64,000 bases of DNA from Tubiluchus corallicola. Its lineage: Eukaryota; Priapulida; Priapulimorpha; Priapulimorphida; Tubiluchidae. Position numbers and translations under genes: made by a program. The notes under the pieces are model-generated. The model did no database searches, was not told where the DNA came from, and saw only the letters and a program-made list of their open reading frames with translations. This document shows, in pieces, positions 1 through 14,660 of this stretch (within the stretch, counting starts at the first letter, position 1; the number at the start of each line of letters is the position of its first letter). The stretch spans positions 1 to 64,000 of the forward strand of contig JAQGDQ010000074.1 in the NCBI GenBank assembly GCA_030141605.1. The letters run 5' to 3'.

Positions 1-3000
1 TGCTGTACATATGCACCTCAAATGAGGTGTGGGTAATTTGTTCAGTTTACTTGAAACATATAAAAGAAACTAGCTAAATTAATGAAAGGATCGTAAAGAA
101 GCTTGTAAAATTTTTTACGTTACTATTTCCAAATACTTCAAAAATAGACTACTTCAAAAATAAAATAAAAGAAGACATTGTTAGGAGAATACTAAATAAA
201 TCGAAGATTGTCTTTGTGGATCGATATTTTATGAACACTGTGAACGCAAAAACTGTAGTATTTTAGAGTCTACCTATAAATAAAATAACACGTATATTTT
301 TTCATTGTGTCACAGAGTTGCCCATTGTGTAGCAATAATTTTGCAATAGTAAGATTGCTCTGTCCAGTATAGGTCTGTTTCATTTAATTTCCCTACACGA
401 GCTTAAAACTATTCAACCAAAAGAAAGAAAACAAAAAGAAAGAGAAGTTTCAAAATCGAAGGAAGCTAAGCTCAACAAATCCCATTATTAAACACCGCAG
501 AACCGACAACAGACGTGTTTTCTTTGATCTCCGTGGGCAACAGGTGGAACTATAGGTTTTGCAACGCGGGTGAGCACAGATCCGCGACGCGCGCTTGCAC
601 CTCAACTCTGATGTGTACCTCGCGGATAATCTCGTCTCGCCAGAAAATCTGGAATATATCAGATTCTGGCTTCATTAAGAATAACAACCGGCCGCCGGGT
701 TTCCCACCATGCACACAACCCGGCGTTAGCGACAATAGCGCAGTCAATAATACACTATGATTTAATATTACAATAACCACTTTATTGTTTCTTTTATTCC
801 CAGTGATCTGTGTAGACAGCGCCTAATCTTGCGGGCGCAAAATAGCTATTAGAGTATAGTCAGAGCCATAAAAGAACTTTAAAATTTATCACCCTCCGCG
901 TCAGGATTCTAATTTTTTATTCCGGTAAATAGTTAATCAAGAAAACGAAATTTCAATATTACGTATAAAATTGTCATAGGTTGCAAAAAATAAAAAAATG
1001 TTATATTAATTTTAACAAGTTTTATAAACACATGTATTCGAGCCTTCTCCTTAATAAACTGGTTCTAGGATTTTTCAAACGCTCACTAAAATCTGTTTTT
1101 GTTATAATTAATAAAAGTATGACAACGAATATTTGTCATGACTTATTAAAAGCTGTAATCAATAAAAATACAAAATACTGTAGAGTAGAGTATGCAGAGT
1201 GTAAAATGCGGTAAAGTACACAAGCCATTCTCTCAGCTTTCTCCATACAATTTAAATTATGTTGATTAAGTCAATTAGGCATCACTAATAATAAAAATTA
1301 TCAGAAATGAACGCATACCAATTCTGCAGAGGTGTAATTGTGATAATGCTGTAAGGGTAGTTATGTAAGCCTTGCAAAGTCGAAAAATTAATGGAACAAG
1401 TCACAAACTTAAAATTTTAAAAAAGATATTCATTGTATAACTGTGTGCTCTCTTAAGATTTGCCATTTCATAGACTTTATTCTAAGAAAAAATGCTTCAG
1501 AACGACTCTTTGCATTTCCAGAAAGCGAGTCTTGTAATCAACATTTCATCTTTTGAAATTAAGTTTTATTTTAGTTAACTAGATGTCATCAAATATTCAA
1601 CATTGGCACACATGTTAGGACGTTACAAAAAATTTACTATGTAACGAATATTTAAAAAAATTAAAAACGCAATAAACATATAAATTTCAACAGTTCCTAC
1701 GCTATATGAAATTTGATTTGGTCTATATACATTGTTTGTAAATAAACTGTGAGCATTATTACTTTTCAGGCGAATTATGAAGGGCTTAGTAAGATTACTG
1801 TATATTAAGACTCGCCTCTGTGAGAACTTAAATGTATTATCACACTGTGTTATACAATATAGAACTTTTCAATTTGTGTGCATGAAATAAATTCTTATTG
1901 TTTACTATGCTTCCCATGTTTTATTAATGAAAATGCGTGTTGGTGATATTTTAGTAGTGCACGGCAAGTTTATTACCACGACGACAGGGCAACACTAAAA
2001 GAATAAAGAACACAGAGTTAAACATGGTAAACAATCACACAACAACAAAAACTTATTAGCAATCTAGTTAGGCATGAGTTTTTGCCGTTAAGTAGCTAAA
2101 TTTGTAATGTAATTTCTTCTTTCGCTAGAGGCTACACGCAAAGCATGCATAAATACGTCAATGATTACCCACAAACAGTTTTATACGCAGACATAGCTTT
2201 CGAATACACATAGATTCCTGTCCACGCAGCCAAAATAGCCTTTCAATAGTTCTGACTCAGTTTTCACTCATTACTTCGCCTTTGCAACAAGACCTGTGAC
2301 CGACATGAGCTTTTTATTGTGAGCTGCACCGTACTTTGTGAACAGATGGTATTTTATTAATAATACTTCTACAGAACTGAAATTTAAGACGCGAACGATT
2401 TTGTGCTGGAACCGAGTTACCTGCCGTTCTAAATCACCCTGGGCTAAATGTCTTGTAAAGTTTAACACCACCTTTGCTCTGAACAATAGGTTAAGCCGAA
2501 GAGTTGCTGTATATTACCTACACAAAATAGACGATTTTTAACCATTTGCCCCACATCAAAAATATTTATCGCAAATGTAATTTAAACAGTAATTTTAAGA
2601 AACAACTTGAAGTGAAACATTTGATACAATTTTCGCAATGACGTATAACTAATTTTTAAAGTAAGATCAATTAAAATCAAATGTGTTTTACAAAGAATAA
2701 AAATAATTCTCAGTGTGGCAATTATTTTTAATATATGTCGGTTTTTATATAAGAATATATGAATGAATCGAAATGTTAGCTTATTATTTTTCTGGACAAT
2801 ATTAAAAGAAATACAATAAAACTAAATTGGAAACTGTATGAGGCTTCTTTATACATGTATCTACAAAAGATGAACTCTCATCAAGAAGTGGCGTAGAATT
2901 AAGAAAGAAAATGAAGCAACTCCTTTCTATTAATCAAGCTGCCTGATACAGAAAACTCGCCACGCCATGCTCAGCCTACTATTATTAGCTTTGTTAACAG

Positions 3001-4472
3001 CGTCGGTGTTTACTAAAATTGTTATTGAATTGATATGAGTTGCTGCAGGTGTATACCTGTAAGTCTTTTGGAAAAAAACCGGTGCAATAATACTGAAATA
3101 ATACAAGATAAATTTAGTGCAACCAATGGTTTACAGAAAGATAATTTTGAAAACTACCAAAATTTCTGCGCTGTAAAATTGCACGATAATTAGTCGACAT
3201 TTCTCAGTCATATTTTCAATATAAATAAAACTGTTTAGCATAATGTTATGACAAAAAGCCATAAACTTCAAAATAATATTGAGGTATTCGCTTAATATTG
3301 CAATAATAGTAGTCACTAATACACGCAGCTTGCAACCACATACCAGGCAGATCCAGTTTCTTTTTTTAGTTTTATATAGACGTGTAGACAAGTATTGTTA
3401 AGAACTAACATAGTTCCACGCATGCAGCGAAAGTCACTGGAGGCCAGTACAGAAATTTCTATCAAAGTGGTAATTATTTGATTAAAAATTGTAATTGAAG
3501 AGCTTCATCATGCAGTCCATCTGCAAAAGACTACTAAAATGTATACATCCCAATGAATAAATTTATTGTCACGTATCTCTCAAACAAGAAAACTGCATTT
3601 CTGTAACTTAAAAACTAAAAACGTCATAACGTTATACACAACTCATGAAAAAATAGCAAAAATAATAATAAGTATAAGAAAATCAAACGATTGCTTTTAC
3701 AAAACAATCTGTCATAATAATACTATCGTGTATCACTTTTGATTTGTGTTATAAGTTTACAAGTTTTTACTCGTATACTATTTACAAACGCGTCATAAAA
3801 TAAACAGTTTTGGTGTAGGATGACATTACCTGCTTAACAGATAATCTTAATACGGTAACCGAAAGACGGGTGAAACCTACATAGATGGATGAGCATTTTC
3901 TTAACTTTGATTATTGCGAAAAACTAACACGCGATATTTACAACGTTATTTATCAGTCCTACCAACAGGTAAAACTAGTGTCACAAAGTTTATATTAACT
4001 TTTCCACAATATTTACAACATGCATGTATATTATATAACCTTACCTTACTAGTTTAAAATACTCAACTCAAAACCGGTTAATAATAGTAAAATACTGATA
4101 TGAAGCAATGGAGTGGGGTGTGAGATAATAATCAGTCTTAATTGCATTATCAACACAGTGGTAAGAACCTCTCACGCTTGCTGGTATAAACTTCAGTATA
4201 CTCGCAGAATGTATACACTTCGATCCGCCGCAAACTAATGTGATACTTTATTTATAAGCGAAATTTATGTTTACAATGACTGTGTTTTGTACATAGTGGT
4301 ACGTAATAGTAACGCGTCAAACAAACAATTAACTGCTGCAAGTTTATGCATTAAAAACTTCCACAGTATAAAAGATCTCACACCCATTGGACATTATTCC
4401 AAACAACATGAATAACGATAACACAGATATACAAGACTGTTATTTTTTTATTCAGAGAAGTTTAGCCGAATG
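1..4472. other. AT-rich non-coding flank downstream of POU3
   Basis: I read both strands and found no conserved protein motif, RNA fold or element end. The open frames are short and stop-rich, as expected by chance. The part nearest 4472 probably includes the 3' untranslated region of the minus-strand POU3 gene. The rest could hold regulatory DNA that cannot be recognised by eye. Confidence 0.5.
4247..4252 (-). terminator. candidate poly(A) signal for POU3
   Basis: AATAAA on the minus strand about 220 bases past the POU3 stop codon. Another AATAAA lies at 4447-4452, only about 20 bases after the stop, which is rather close. In DNA this AT-rich the hexamer is common by chance, so this is only a candidate 3' end. 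Confidence 0.3.
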
Positions 4473-5699
<1,227 letters not shown>

Positions 5700-5731
5700 C
5701 TACATGGAGAAATGCACTATTTTTCACCAAG

Positions 5732-5746
5732 AATTTTATGATTGGT
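5732..5746 (-). promoter_or_regulatory. candidate core promoter of POU3 (CCAAT plus TATA-like)
   Basis: Read on the minus strand, an ACCAATCA box is followed directly by CATAAAAT, about 55-70 bases upstream of the POU3 start codon. A second inverted CCAAT (minus strand CCCAATCA) lies near 5886-5893. The sites suit a short 5' leader, but CCAAT and TATA normally sit further apart, so this is a weak call. Confidence 0.25.
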
Positions 5747-8700
5747 CACACAAGTTTATTTAATTGCTTGCAAAACACCAGCGTTAATAACTGTGTGGCC
5801 ACGCATCTGCAGCGAGATTAGCCACTGTGTTATGCCGCTAGCAACATGGCGTAATATGATGGATGGTGAAGTCAAACTCATTGCTGATTGGGTGACGCTA
5901 TGTGATTGACGCAGACGAGTCGAAGCTGTGTAGTTTAAACCGCGTTCGTATTCACATCATGCCCATTGAAACGGGCAAACAATAGCTCATGACCAGCGAA
6001 GCGAGCACGGCTTAAAATAAGTTCTGCTATTGTAGGCTGTAGCATTAAACGTTTCTAAGCATATAATTCTTCTTGTTTGGTAGGGGGCAGCTTTGTACAT
6101 CGGCATCGTTTATCAAGTAAGATAAGCTCAAGGTTACGTGAACTGTAAAGACATTTCTTTTGGCATTTGTTATCCTGTGTTACGACCCACAGTGACAAAA
6201 ATGAAAGCCACCACAACGCTCACCTCCCATTCGTTAACTTATGTTGACCCGTCTTGCGTATTTAATTAGCTAAAATCAAAAGCAGGAAGTTGGGCTCATA
6301 CACGAGTCCTGTAGCCGACAATGCCAGGAAATGTTCGGAATTTACTGGCAGTCTGCAAAAACATGTTCACGAATTTTTGTCCAGCTTATTAAAAACGCCT
6401 TGCATGCTACGTACCCGGCCTCAGCTCTTAACAAATATCTAAATGAAAACGTACAGTAAATCTAAGTTGTACAGTAATACTATCCTGTACATATGTAATC
6501 AAATTTAAGGCCTTCATGTAAGCATTCACCTTATTAGGTTTAATAATACTAGCCAATTTTTAAATGTTCGTCAATCAGTTTAACGCTTTTTCTTAACCAC
6601 GCAACTATTAACAATTTATCAATGGCACATATCCAGTCACTTATCAGTCACCAATTCAAGAACACACGACCAAGGGAAGATGCTCAAATCTAGAAACTTT
6701 CAATAAGATCAAACGGTTAACTTCATGAATAATGCAATATTCTGACAAAACTTGTCTTTGTGATAACAATGCTTGATTGCTTGGCACGCGAACCTCTCGA
6801 AGTAAGTGGATCTGTATGGGAATACCCTCTATTTGAAATGTTAATCAGGTCTAGCCTGTTATCACTCTAATCTTATTATCATACCTGTAGCAGTGAATGA
6901 GCGAGTGACTTGAATACTCGATCGTTTAACCAGGTATCAAAGGGAATTTCGGCTTATGAATAAATTCTGTATGTACACCTAAAAAGGAAAAACATTTTAT
7001 GGCTTAGTATTAATTGAAATAATTCTATTTGACGTTCTACTAAGCCATCGCGTGTATCGAATAGTATTCAAATTGTTAGAATTTTCTACACAATTTCAAA
7101 ATAAATAATTATGATGAGTTTATATTTTTCAGTTAATCAGTTTGACTATATTTGGGCATTTAAATTCCAGACCTGACATGTAATAAGTTTAACCCTAGTT
7201 TCAACTTTTAATACCTTAACTTTAAATTGTGGCAGTTTCGTTTCATTTGCTAGAACTGATCAGTCGGCTAGAAGCGTACATCAGTTTTAAGAACTACGTA
7301 CAATGTTAATTTCAAAATCAGAAAGAATTGATTAATGATTACAGGATTATAACTGTAACTCACGAACCTTATAATACAAAGATTCCTGGTTCAAATCCAG
7401 GATCGGTCGTGACTGTTTTACATTTCCTTCTTTTTGGACAAGTTTAGCTTTAAAATTCAAAAATTGTAGGCTTGTTTCACCTTAAGCTATGAGATGCGTT
7501 ATACAGCCAGGCTCTGGGAATCTGAATTACTATAAATCACACGTTAGTTACATCTTACCTACAATTTAGGCACATAATATGTGATCTAGTAATGTCATGA
7601 GGACGCGCGGTGTTTGGAACAGGCTGAGTGGCCGCAGGCTGTTTCCGCAATGGGCCAGTCGGGGAGCTGCTGACACTAGCTTTAGAACAAAGGGTTTATG
7701 GTGGCTGAATAGTCGCAGTTAATTGTTTATTATTGAACGGCTGGCCCTTTATCCTCACTGTATAGTACGAGAAAATCTAAAGCTGAGAACAACAAGTCAA
7801 CCAGTAGCAAGATTATTAAGATAGCAAAATCCAAAACGCAACAAACAACCGAAAACAGTAACTGTTGTGATGGATGTTTTATAAGAAATACATTGAACAG
7901 TCTTCTAGACAGACGTACTACTAAAACGTTTTCCAGTTACCATACGCAAATCTAACGTAAATTTTAATAATAATCATTATTAATTACTAGGTCACTGCCT
8001 GTGTATCTTAGCTTTTTTATATAGCAATAAGGTGAATGACACACAAAGTAAAGGGCCATGAAAAATGTTATAATATGTATATACGTCCAGAAAAATAGAA
8101 TTCATAAAACTAATTCGTTAGTGACAGAAGCGACTTCTTAAATCGTCTCAGGTTGTAGTTTTCAGGGAAACAAGCTAGCAAGCATGGTGCAACGTATAAA
8201 CGAACAAAGTTACAATTATTTTTGCAGTTTGAGTATGCACGGAAATTTAATGGCTTTTTAAGCACTTTGCGCTGTCGTGAACTGTCTCGCAAACAAAGGT
8301 TTAAGGGACGTTAAACGCTAGAAGGCTAGTCTCGGTAAAACGCGCACAATTTTTTTCTGTGACGTGGGTCCTCCGTCGGTTATTGTGAACAGTACGTAGC
8401 ATGTGCACACATCGTTGATCATGTGTGGGTAGATTACAACGATATTAAGTTGAATTGAATTTTATTTGCGTTTTTAACAACACAAACAACACGCAAAATT
8501 AAATATAAAATGTTTGGAAGTCCTGGACCAAACAGGGAAAAAAAAGAAGAAATCAACAAAATTACAGATACCCAAGCTTTACAAAGGAACGACGACTTAA
8601 AAACTCTTGACGTCTAATACAATAAAAATATTCACCTAAAAATTAAATTTGAGCAATAAACAAAGCACAACAACTGTGATTTTTCTTACAGTCTACCATA

Positions 8701-10900
8701 CGGGCAAATTACCTTTGAGTGTTAATGACTTTTGAATATGAGTTAAAGCAAATATTTACGATTAATACGTATATACACTATACAGTGTTTTAATTGGGAC
8801 CACAACCATGAGTTTTGTTACGGAGTTCAATCTGAATTATGTGGTCAGTATTGTGTAATGCGCGATTTTTGAAATGTTCAACGCCTTAAATACTATAAAA
8901 TTTTTATTTTGTGCGATAAGTTCGTTCTTTATGAAAGGGCGAATATAAGTGATCGTTTTGTAAATAGATGTGCTACTGATGTTGTCAAAGGGGCAAGGTC
9001 AATTCAAACGAAAAATGACAATACGCTTACAGCGGCAGAAACAGACCCGTGTTCTCTCGATAACCTGTATTACTGCATTGCTTAATCTATCCACAGAAAT
9101 GGCTAGTTTTAACGTATTGTAAAAATGCGAAATTAGGATACTGATATTTTGAACTATTTTAACCAAAACACACACACACACGCACTCACGCACGCACGCA
9201 CGCACTCGCGCGCGCAGACGTTTCTAAAGGAAATAAACAACAAACAAAAATCAAATTCATAGGTTTCAGTCCAGGTGAAAGCAGTAAGGGAGGCAAAGGA
9301 TGAGTAAAAGATGTAAATGTACAAAAGGATCATGACTAAAAACCTGCAAGTAGGCACCCGAAATCGGTAACTTGTTGTACATATAGAGTAATCGATGACT
9401 TTGGGTATAATTCAAAGGTCAAAAGTTCGGCAACCAATCTTAGGTAATTATTTGTATTAGGGCTACCAGGTAATGGGAAGGGGCAGATTTCAATGTGGTT
9501 GGTGATATTCTTGATTGGTGGTTCAAGGTCGAAGGTTATTTGAAGCCAAAAGTTTTACTACCAAGGAATTAGTTATTTAAAACCCAAAGCTATAAGGACT
9601 AGGCAACCAAATTTAAAGCAAGTACAGGAAGTAACTTCAAGGAACCGTATTTAGAAACAACTCGAAAGAACGGCTGCAAATTCGCCACCTGTAGAGACGT
9701 TTGTTATTCGGAACCTTTTTCTTCGTAATTGATAATGAAAAGTGTTTCTGCTCAAGTGGTTATCAAATAATAATCTCAATTCTTCTATAATGTATAATTA
9801 AATAGAAAAAAAAGAGCAATGTTATTCTGAATTTTGCGATTTCAGACTTTTATAATTACTAAGTCAATATAATTTGCCCCGGAGCTGAAAGCCGTGTACA
9901 TGTTTATGTACATTTACGCATATATAAGTGCTAAAGGGAAGGCTAACTTATGTTTTTGCTTAAAATTCTGTAAGTCACCTATGTAATTTATTAGTTATTA
10001 GTAAAAATTACTAATAAGCCATGCCAAAATTCTGCAAGAAAAATGCAAACTGTATTTATTAACAAAAATATTGCTGTTATTGATTATCAGAGACGAGTTC
10101 TTATTATAATGTTTTCAACACATCAAAAGTTACGAAAACAGTTAGGCCCGCGGAGACATGCAATTTTCAGTTGCTCAATTAACAGTTGTGTAACTTCACT
10201 ATTGAGATTGAAGAGGTCGCATGTATGCGTGTATTAATGCCTAAAAAACAAATAGACACCCGAAATGTTGGGCTTACCCAATAAATTTTAGCGAAAGGGC
10301 AGTTTTATAAGCTCTGAAACGATTTGCGGGTCTATTCGAGTAACTTGTTTGGTTATCATCGGACGAGTTCATATAGCTTTTGTGAAGTGTTCCGTATTAG
10401 TGGACTCTACCTTGACATTAAGTGGAGAAAAACCATTACACGAGAGAAACTACTCTTGTCTTTGGGCTTGTCTTACTGCTCAGTGTAAGGTTACTTGAGC
10501 ATGTTTTACAGCTCACTTGAGAAGCCGTTATAATGTACTGTGAATATAGTATTATGTGTTATAATGTTATGTTATTTGGTCTTCTCAGTTGGTATGAAAA
10601 GGTAGAAGGTTATACAACAATATCGAATTTTATACAAATTTGTGGCTCGCATATCTGGAGTATGGGATGACTGACCAGAAGTATAATAGGCATCTATCAT
10701 TGTGAATGGCCGCAGTAGTATGAAAATCAGAACTGGGCAGCAGAAATTTGTTGATTACATTGAGATGTTGTCGCACGTGCAATTCACTTTCAAGAATGTT
10801 TATATTCGTTATTTTGTTTTAACTGTTATTTCTTTTGTACGTTTAATGGTGCCTTTTAATAAGACACTGTCCTTTTTTTGCTTAACTATTGTGTTTGGTT
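5747..10900. other. non-coding DNA upstream of POU3
   Basis: No protein-coding match or element end was recognised. The first 300 bases next to POU3 are less AT-rich and are the natural place for its promoter. The remainder is AT-rich with short chance reading frames and one microsatellite (listed separately). Confidence 0.45.
9167..9216. repeat. CA / GCAC microsatellite
   Basis: An (AC)n run followed by GCAC repeats and a short CG run. The cysteine- and valine-rich open frames here on the minus strand are a by-product of the repeat. Confidence 0.9.
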
Positions 10901-11019
10901 AAAAGTTATGCAATTAAAAGTTGCATGTCTGCCCGATGTCACTGAAAACAGTACATTACACAATAGTTGCGCAACTAAATGTTTGAGCTCAGATTGCAAC
11001 TTATAATTGCATAAATTTT
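10901..11019. repeat. small inverted-repeat unit (MITE-like)
   Basis: The left arm at 10901-10925 (AAAAGTTATGCAATTAAAAG and on) is matched with a few mismatches by the reverse complement of 10994-11019. The middle holds a perfect 14-bp palindrome, TAGTTGCGCAACTA, at 10964-10977. The unit is about 120 bp with no coding capacity. It could be a miniature transposon or a cruciform-forming relic; no target-site duplication was established. Confidence 0.5.
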
Positions 11020-12450
11020 TAATTACAGGTGCCTGCGCGCTCTCACTGACTTCAGTTATTTACAGATTTTGCAGCATTTACTGGGCAAATTAAGTTGCAC
11101 AAGTAGCATGTTACGCAGAAACTAAGGCATCATTTAATTCAGCGCTCTTCATTATTGATGAGTTTGCTCTATTATGGACTATAACTCATTTGTCGAATTT
11201 CGTTACCCATGACCTTCAAAATAATGATGTCTGTTGCCTAAAAATAACAGTTGAACGAGTATTTTACAAGCTGCTAGATGTTAGATTACAAAGCATATGT
11301 ACGGCACTTTACAAAGTCTTTATCAAAGTCAAATTTCAACCCAAACTAGCTCAAATTAATATATAGAAGATAAAATTGCTGCAATAGAAGCTTCCTCTTC
11401 CTTGTGAGAAATAGTAAAATACTATGCCTAAATTTGGTATTGCAATTTTGCATAATTACATTCTCAGTTTTTAAAATTTTGCATTCGTTTCATGAAGACA
11501 TTAGCTCTTCTTCTTAGTCACATATACTATTCTGATTCAGTTACCTGCTTACTGCACACGTTACAAGTCCTGGAATATTTCCAATATTTCTTGGTGAAAT
11601 ATCATTTTGGCTTTTAATGGTGAAGCTACGCTTCAAGTTACTAGAAACGGCACCAAAAAGACTTCTCTAAGCACTGCATGAGAACAGTTTTAATTAACCT
11701 GCTGGCATACTAAGTAAAGCAAGGTCATTTAAATCAACTGACACAAACTACATCTGTATGTAGATAAGTAATTAGTTAATCAGTTACTGTTTGAAACGAC
11801 ACGTCGTTTAGCACGTTGGGTTTATTTTACTGCTGTCACTTAAACTTAGAAAAATATTAGGTGGCGCAAAAAACGTGCCGAAGTTTTGATCACTATAATA
11901 TTATAAGGAGAAAATAATGAAATCGCTTAAAAATTAGCATAATGTTGTTACAAACTAACGTACAAGTGTTTCTTTCAACAGTTAACAGTTTCTCAATTCT
12001 TTAAATATTAGTGTATTGAGTGTTTTATACACGCTGATGTGGCTATTTTTCAATTGATGGTTACGTGACATTGTTCCTACATTCAAATTTTTAATATACA
12101 AAAGCTTTTCGGTTATAACTAAGAACAGTTAAATACAAGCTTGAAACTTTTACAAGAAAAAAGTTAATGCACTGTAGTATAAGGATAAGAAATTTCGACT
12201 TTATAGAGCATTTGCGTTTAATGTAATTGTAGTCTAAATTTCGGCACATTTTTTCTGTGCCGCCTGATATAACAAAGAAAGTTGCAAAAAAAAACTATTT
12301 ATAAATTTAATTTTGTCATATATAATCTAGGTAGATATGGATTTTTATGACTAATTCTATGGAAGACTTGGCATTATTAGACTCAGAAATTAAAAAGATA
12401 AACACTACACCTTTGTAATTTTAGTAAAATCAGTAACGCAAAAATATTAG
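11020..12450. other. non-coding DNA
   Basis: AT-rich sequence without recognisable coding, RNA or repeat structure up to the edge of the first Harbinger copy. Confidence 0.4.
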
Positions 12451-13560
12451 ACGTTTTACGTCCGCAAAAGTTGTTTCCATTGGGACCGCACTCATTCCAT
12501 AAAATACGTCATAAATGAGCCAAAAGTTTAGCGCGAAATTCTAAACAAGAGATTCTAGAAGAAAGAAGATTTTTATTTTGCTGTGGTGGTTAAAGAAAAA
12601 GGCAAGTAGGCGATACAGAAAGCGACAGCATCGTTTTTGGCTACACCCTATATTTGAAAACCGTGGACAGCTGGGCGAATATCATCATTTGTTGCAACAA
12701 GTTGTAATGGATGAAGAAATGTGCCTTAGTTATTTGAGAATGTAACCTACAACCTTCCGAATTTTGCTTGATTTGTGTTCTGAACATCTTTAGAAACAGA
12801 ACACAAATTTTCGGGATTGTATTTCACCAGAACAGTGCCTTGTTGTTACGCTAAGGTAAACAGAGCCAACAACTAATTAACTGTATCTTAGCATGAAATT
12901 ATTATTCGAATTTTTACATCAGCCAATGCAGGTGCAAGTACCTTTTGCGTGTGAAACAGTGAAAGCCATAAGCGTATTGCATAATTTTATTCTCCATGAA
13001 GAACCTGGTCGGGCTCCCCTAGAATGCAACGAGCCTTACCAAGCTGTCCTGGAACTAATACAGGATGTAGCGGAAACGCGTGGACGTCCAGTAAGTTCAG
13101 CAATGAGTACTAGACAAGCGTTCTTGGATTACTTTATTTTTCCTGCTGGTTCAGTGCCCTGGCAGCAGCAACGTATTGGTCGAGTGTAACCTAACCATTT
13201 TTCAATTGGCGGTGAAGACAAACGGTAACAGTTTCAACGAAATCTTGTGCGAAGCCTTAAAATTATCTACTTTAGATTTTTTCCTTCTTATTACTAATAT
13301 GTTGCAGTTGACTACGATTTTGCACGTCCACATATTGCAATTTTTACAGCGTGTTTGCAAACAAACAAAAAAGGTTGAACAATTAAAGTGCGGATCCGTG
13401 CGTATACGTGGCTTTCCGTGCGGTCGCAGTGGAAACGACAGACACGTAAAACAATCGTATTCAAAGTCGGGCCATTGTATCAATTTGATACATACGTGTG
13501 AGTCATACAGAAACAGTCTGTGTCTGTGCGTGTCTGTGCGGGCGCAGTGGAAACGCGGCC
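12451..13560 (+). mobile_element. PIF/Harbinger element, internally deleted copy 1
   Basis: The left limit is where homology to copy 2 begins (ACGTTTTACGTCCGCAAA). The right end carries the TIR-like stretch GCAGTGGAAACGCGGCC at 13544-13560, followed by TAA, a plausible 3-bp Harbinger target site. The body holds an N-terminal transposase remnant (12593-12880) joined almost directly to a C-terminal piece (12893-13189), so most of the catalytic DDE core is missing. A left terminal repeat was not found, so that end is truncated or eroded. Subterminal copies of GTGCGG and GTCCGC occur near the right end. Confidence 0.75.
12593..13189 (+). pseudogene. Harbinger (HARBI1-like) transposase remnant
   Basis: The N-terminal part reads as RKRQHRFWLHPIFENRGQLG, then DEEMCLSYLRM and FRDCISPEQCLVVTLR, with in-frame stops. 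It matches the start of Harbinger nucleases (a W-HP motif, then a D-E/F-F-R-M segment). The C-terminal part, open from 12893 to 13189, contains KAISVLHNFIL and then AFLDYFIFPAGSVPWQQQRI, the standard tail of these proteins. The central catalytic section is absent. The protein family cuts and pastes Harbinger DNA; this copy cannot do so. Confidence 0.75.
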
Positions 13561-13763
13561 TAAGGAGTTTTTGTTATAAAGTTCACTTTCCAGTATATTA
13601 AGGTCTGATTTTGCAATTCTATGATCCACGCATTTCTGTAAATTTATAGTATATTTACAATCTTATTGCAACAATAATATCAACTTTGTCCTGAAAATGG
13701 CCTTGCATAGATGTGGCGTTACAAGGGAAAAATATAAGCTTCAAAACATTGTTAGTTACTTAT

Positions 13764-14576
13764 TAAAACGCGTTTTTTTATTTGAAGTGAAAACAATAGG
13801 TCCATTTACATTCCACTGCAAAGCACGCTGTGAAATTGTAATATATGGGCATGCAACACACGTTTTGCACAGGATTTCAATGAAACTGCAACTATTTGGC
13901 TTCACCACCAAGTGAAAAATAGCCAAGTTCAAGTCGACCAGTACTTTGCTGCTGCCAGGGCACCGAACCAACAGGAGAAATTCACGAAAGCTTGTCTAGT
14001 GCTCGATGCTGAATGCACTGTAGGCTATCCAAATTTTATTGCAAGTCTCATTAATAATTACAATTAGTCATTAATTACATATAATATGGTACGCGTATAA
14101 TAATAATTATCAAAATTTTAAATACTGCAATAATTTCATGCCGAGGTACAGTTAAGTGATTGTTGGCTTTGTTTATCTTAACATAACAACAAGATCCTGT
14201 TCGGGTGAAATACAATTCCCAACATCTAATCAAGGTTGCAGGTTGCATTTTCAAACAATTTAGGCATTTTTTCATCAATTACAACTTGTTGTAATTCGCC
14301 TTGGTGTTCATGGTTTTCAAACTCAAAAATAATGTTGTTGCTTCTTGTGTCGCTTAATTGCCTTTTTCTTTAACCACCAGAGGTCCATAGCAAAATAAAA
14401 TCTTCTTTGTTGTAGAAAGTCTCATGTCTAGAACTTCGCGCTAAAATTCTGGCGTATTTATGAGGTGTTGTTCGAAATGAGTGAGGTCTCAATGGAAACA
14501 ACTTTGCGGACGTAAAACGTGCGGACAGAAAAGTCTGTGTCTGTAAGTATCTGTGCGGACGCAGTGAAAACGCGGC
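13764..14576 (-). mobile_element. PIF/Harbinger element, copy 2 (inverted relative to copy 1)
   Basis: On the minus strand this region repeats copy 1: the same 5' flank (ACGTTTTACGTCCGC, then TTGTTTCCATTG), the same N-terminal transposase segment near 14090-14390, and the same 3' part (GTGCCCTGGCAGCAGCAA) near 13955. The outer end at 14532-14576 carries GCAGTGAAAACGCGGC on the plus strand, matching the terminal repeat at 13544-13560. The inner end is eroded; AACGCG near 13764-13770 may be its last trace. Many stops and gaps show it is long dead. Confidence 0.7.
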
Positions 14577-14592
14577 TCAAGTTTGCTTAAAT

Positions 14593-14660
14593 TGTATTAC
14601 GTTACGTCATGTTACGCTACATTACGCGATGTTGCATTATGTTACACTAAATTAGATTAT
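14593..14660. repeat. degenerate TTACG-type simple repeat
   Basis: A run of TTACG, TTACGT and GTTACG variants immediately right of the Harbinger end. It looks like a decayed minisatellite. Confidence 0.45.

Noticed and set aside
7356-7409. tRNA-like stretch with a good T-arm (CCTGG TTCAAAT CCAGG) and a CTTATAA loop like isoleucine-TAT
   Set aside because: The anticodon stem does not pair, and no D-arm or acceptor stem was found at the right distance. At most a tRNA-derived relic.
8999-9357. Cys/Val-rich overlapping minus-strand open frames
   Set aside because: Created by the CA/GCAC microsatellite at 9167-9216.
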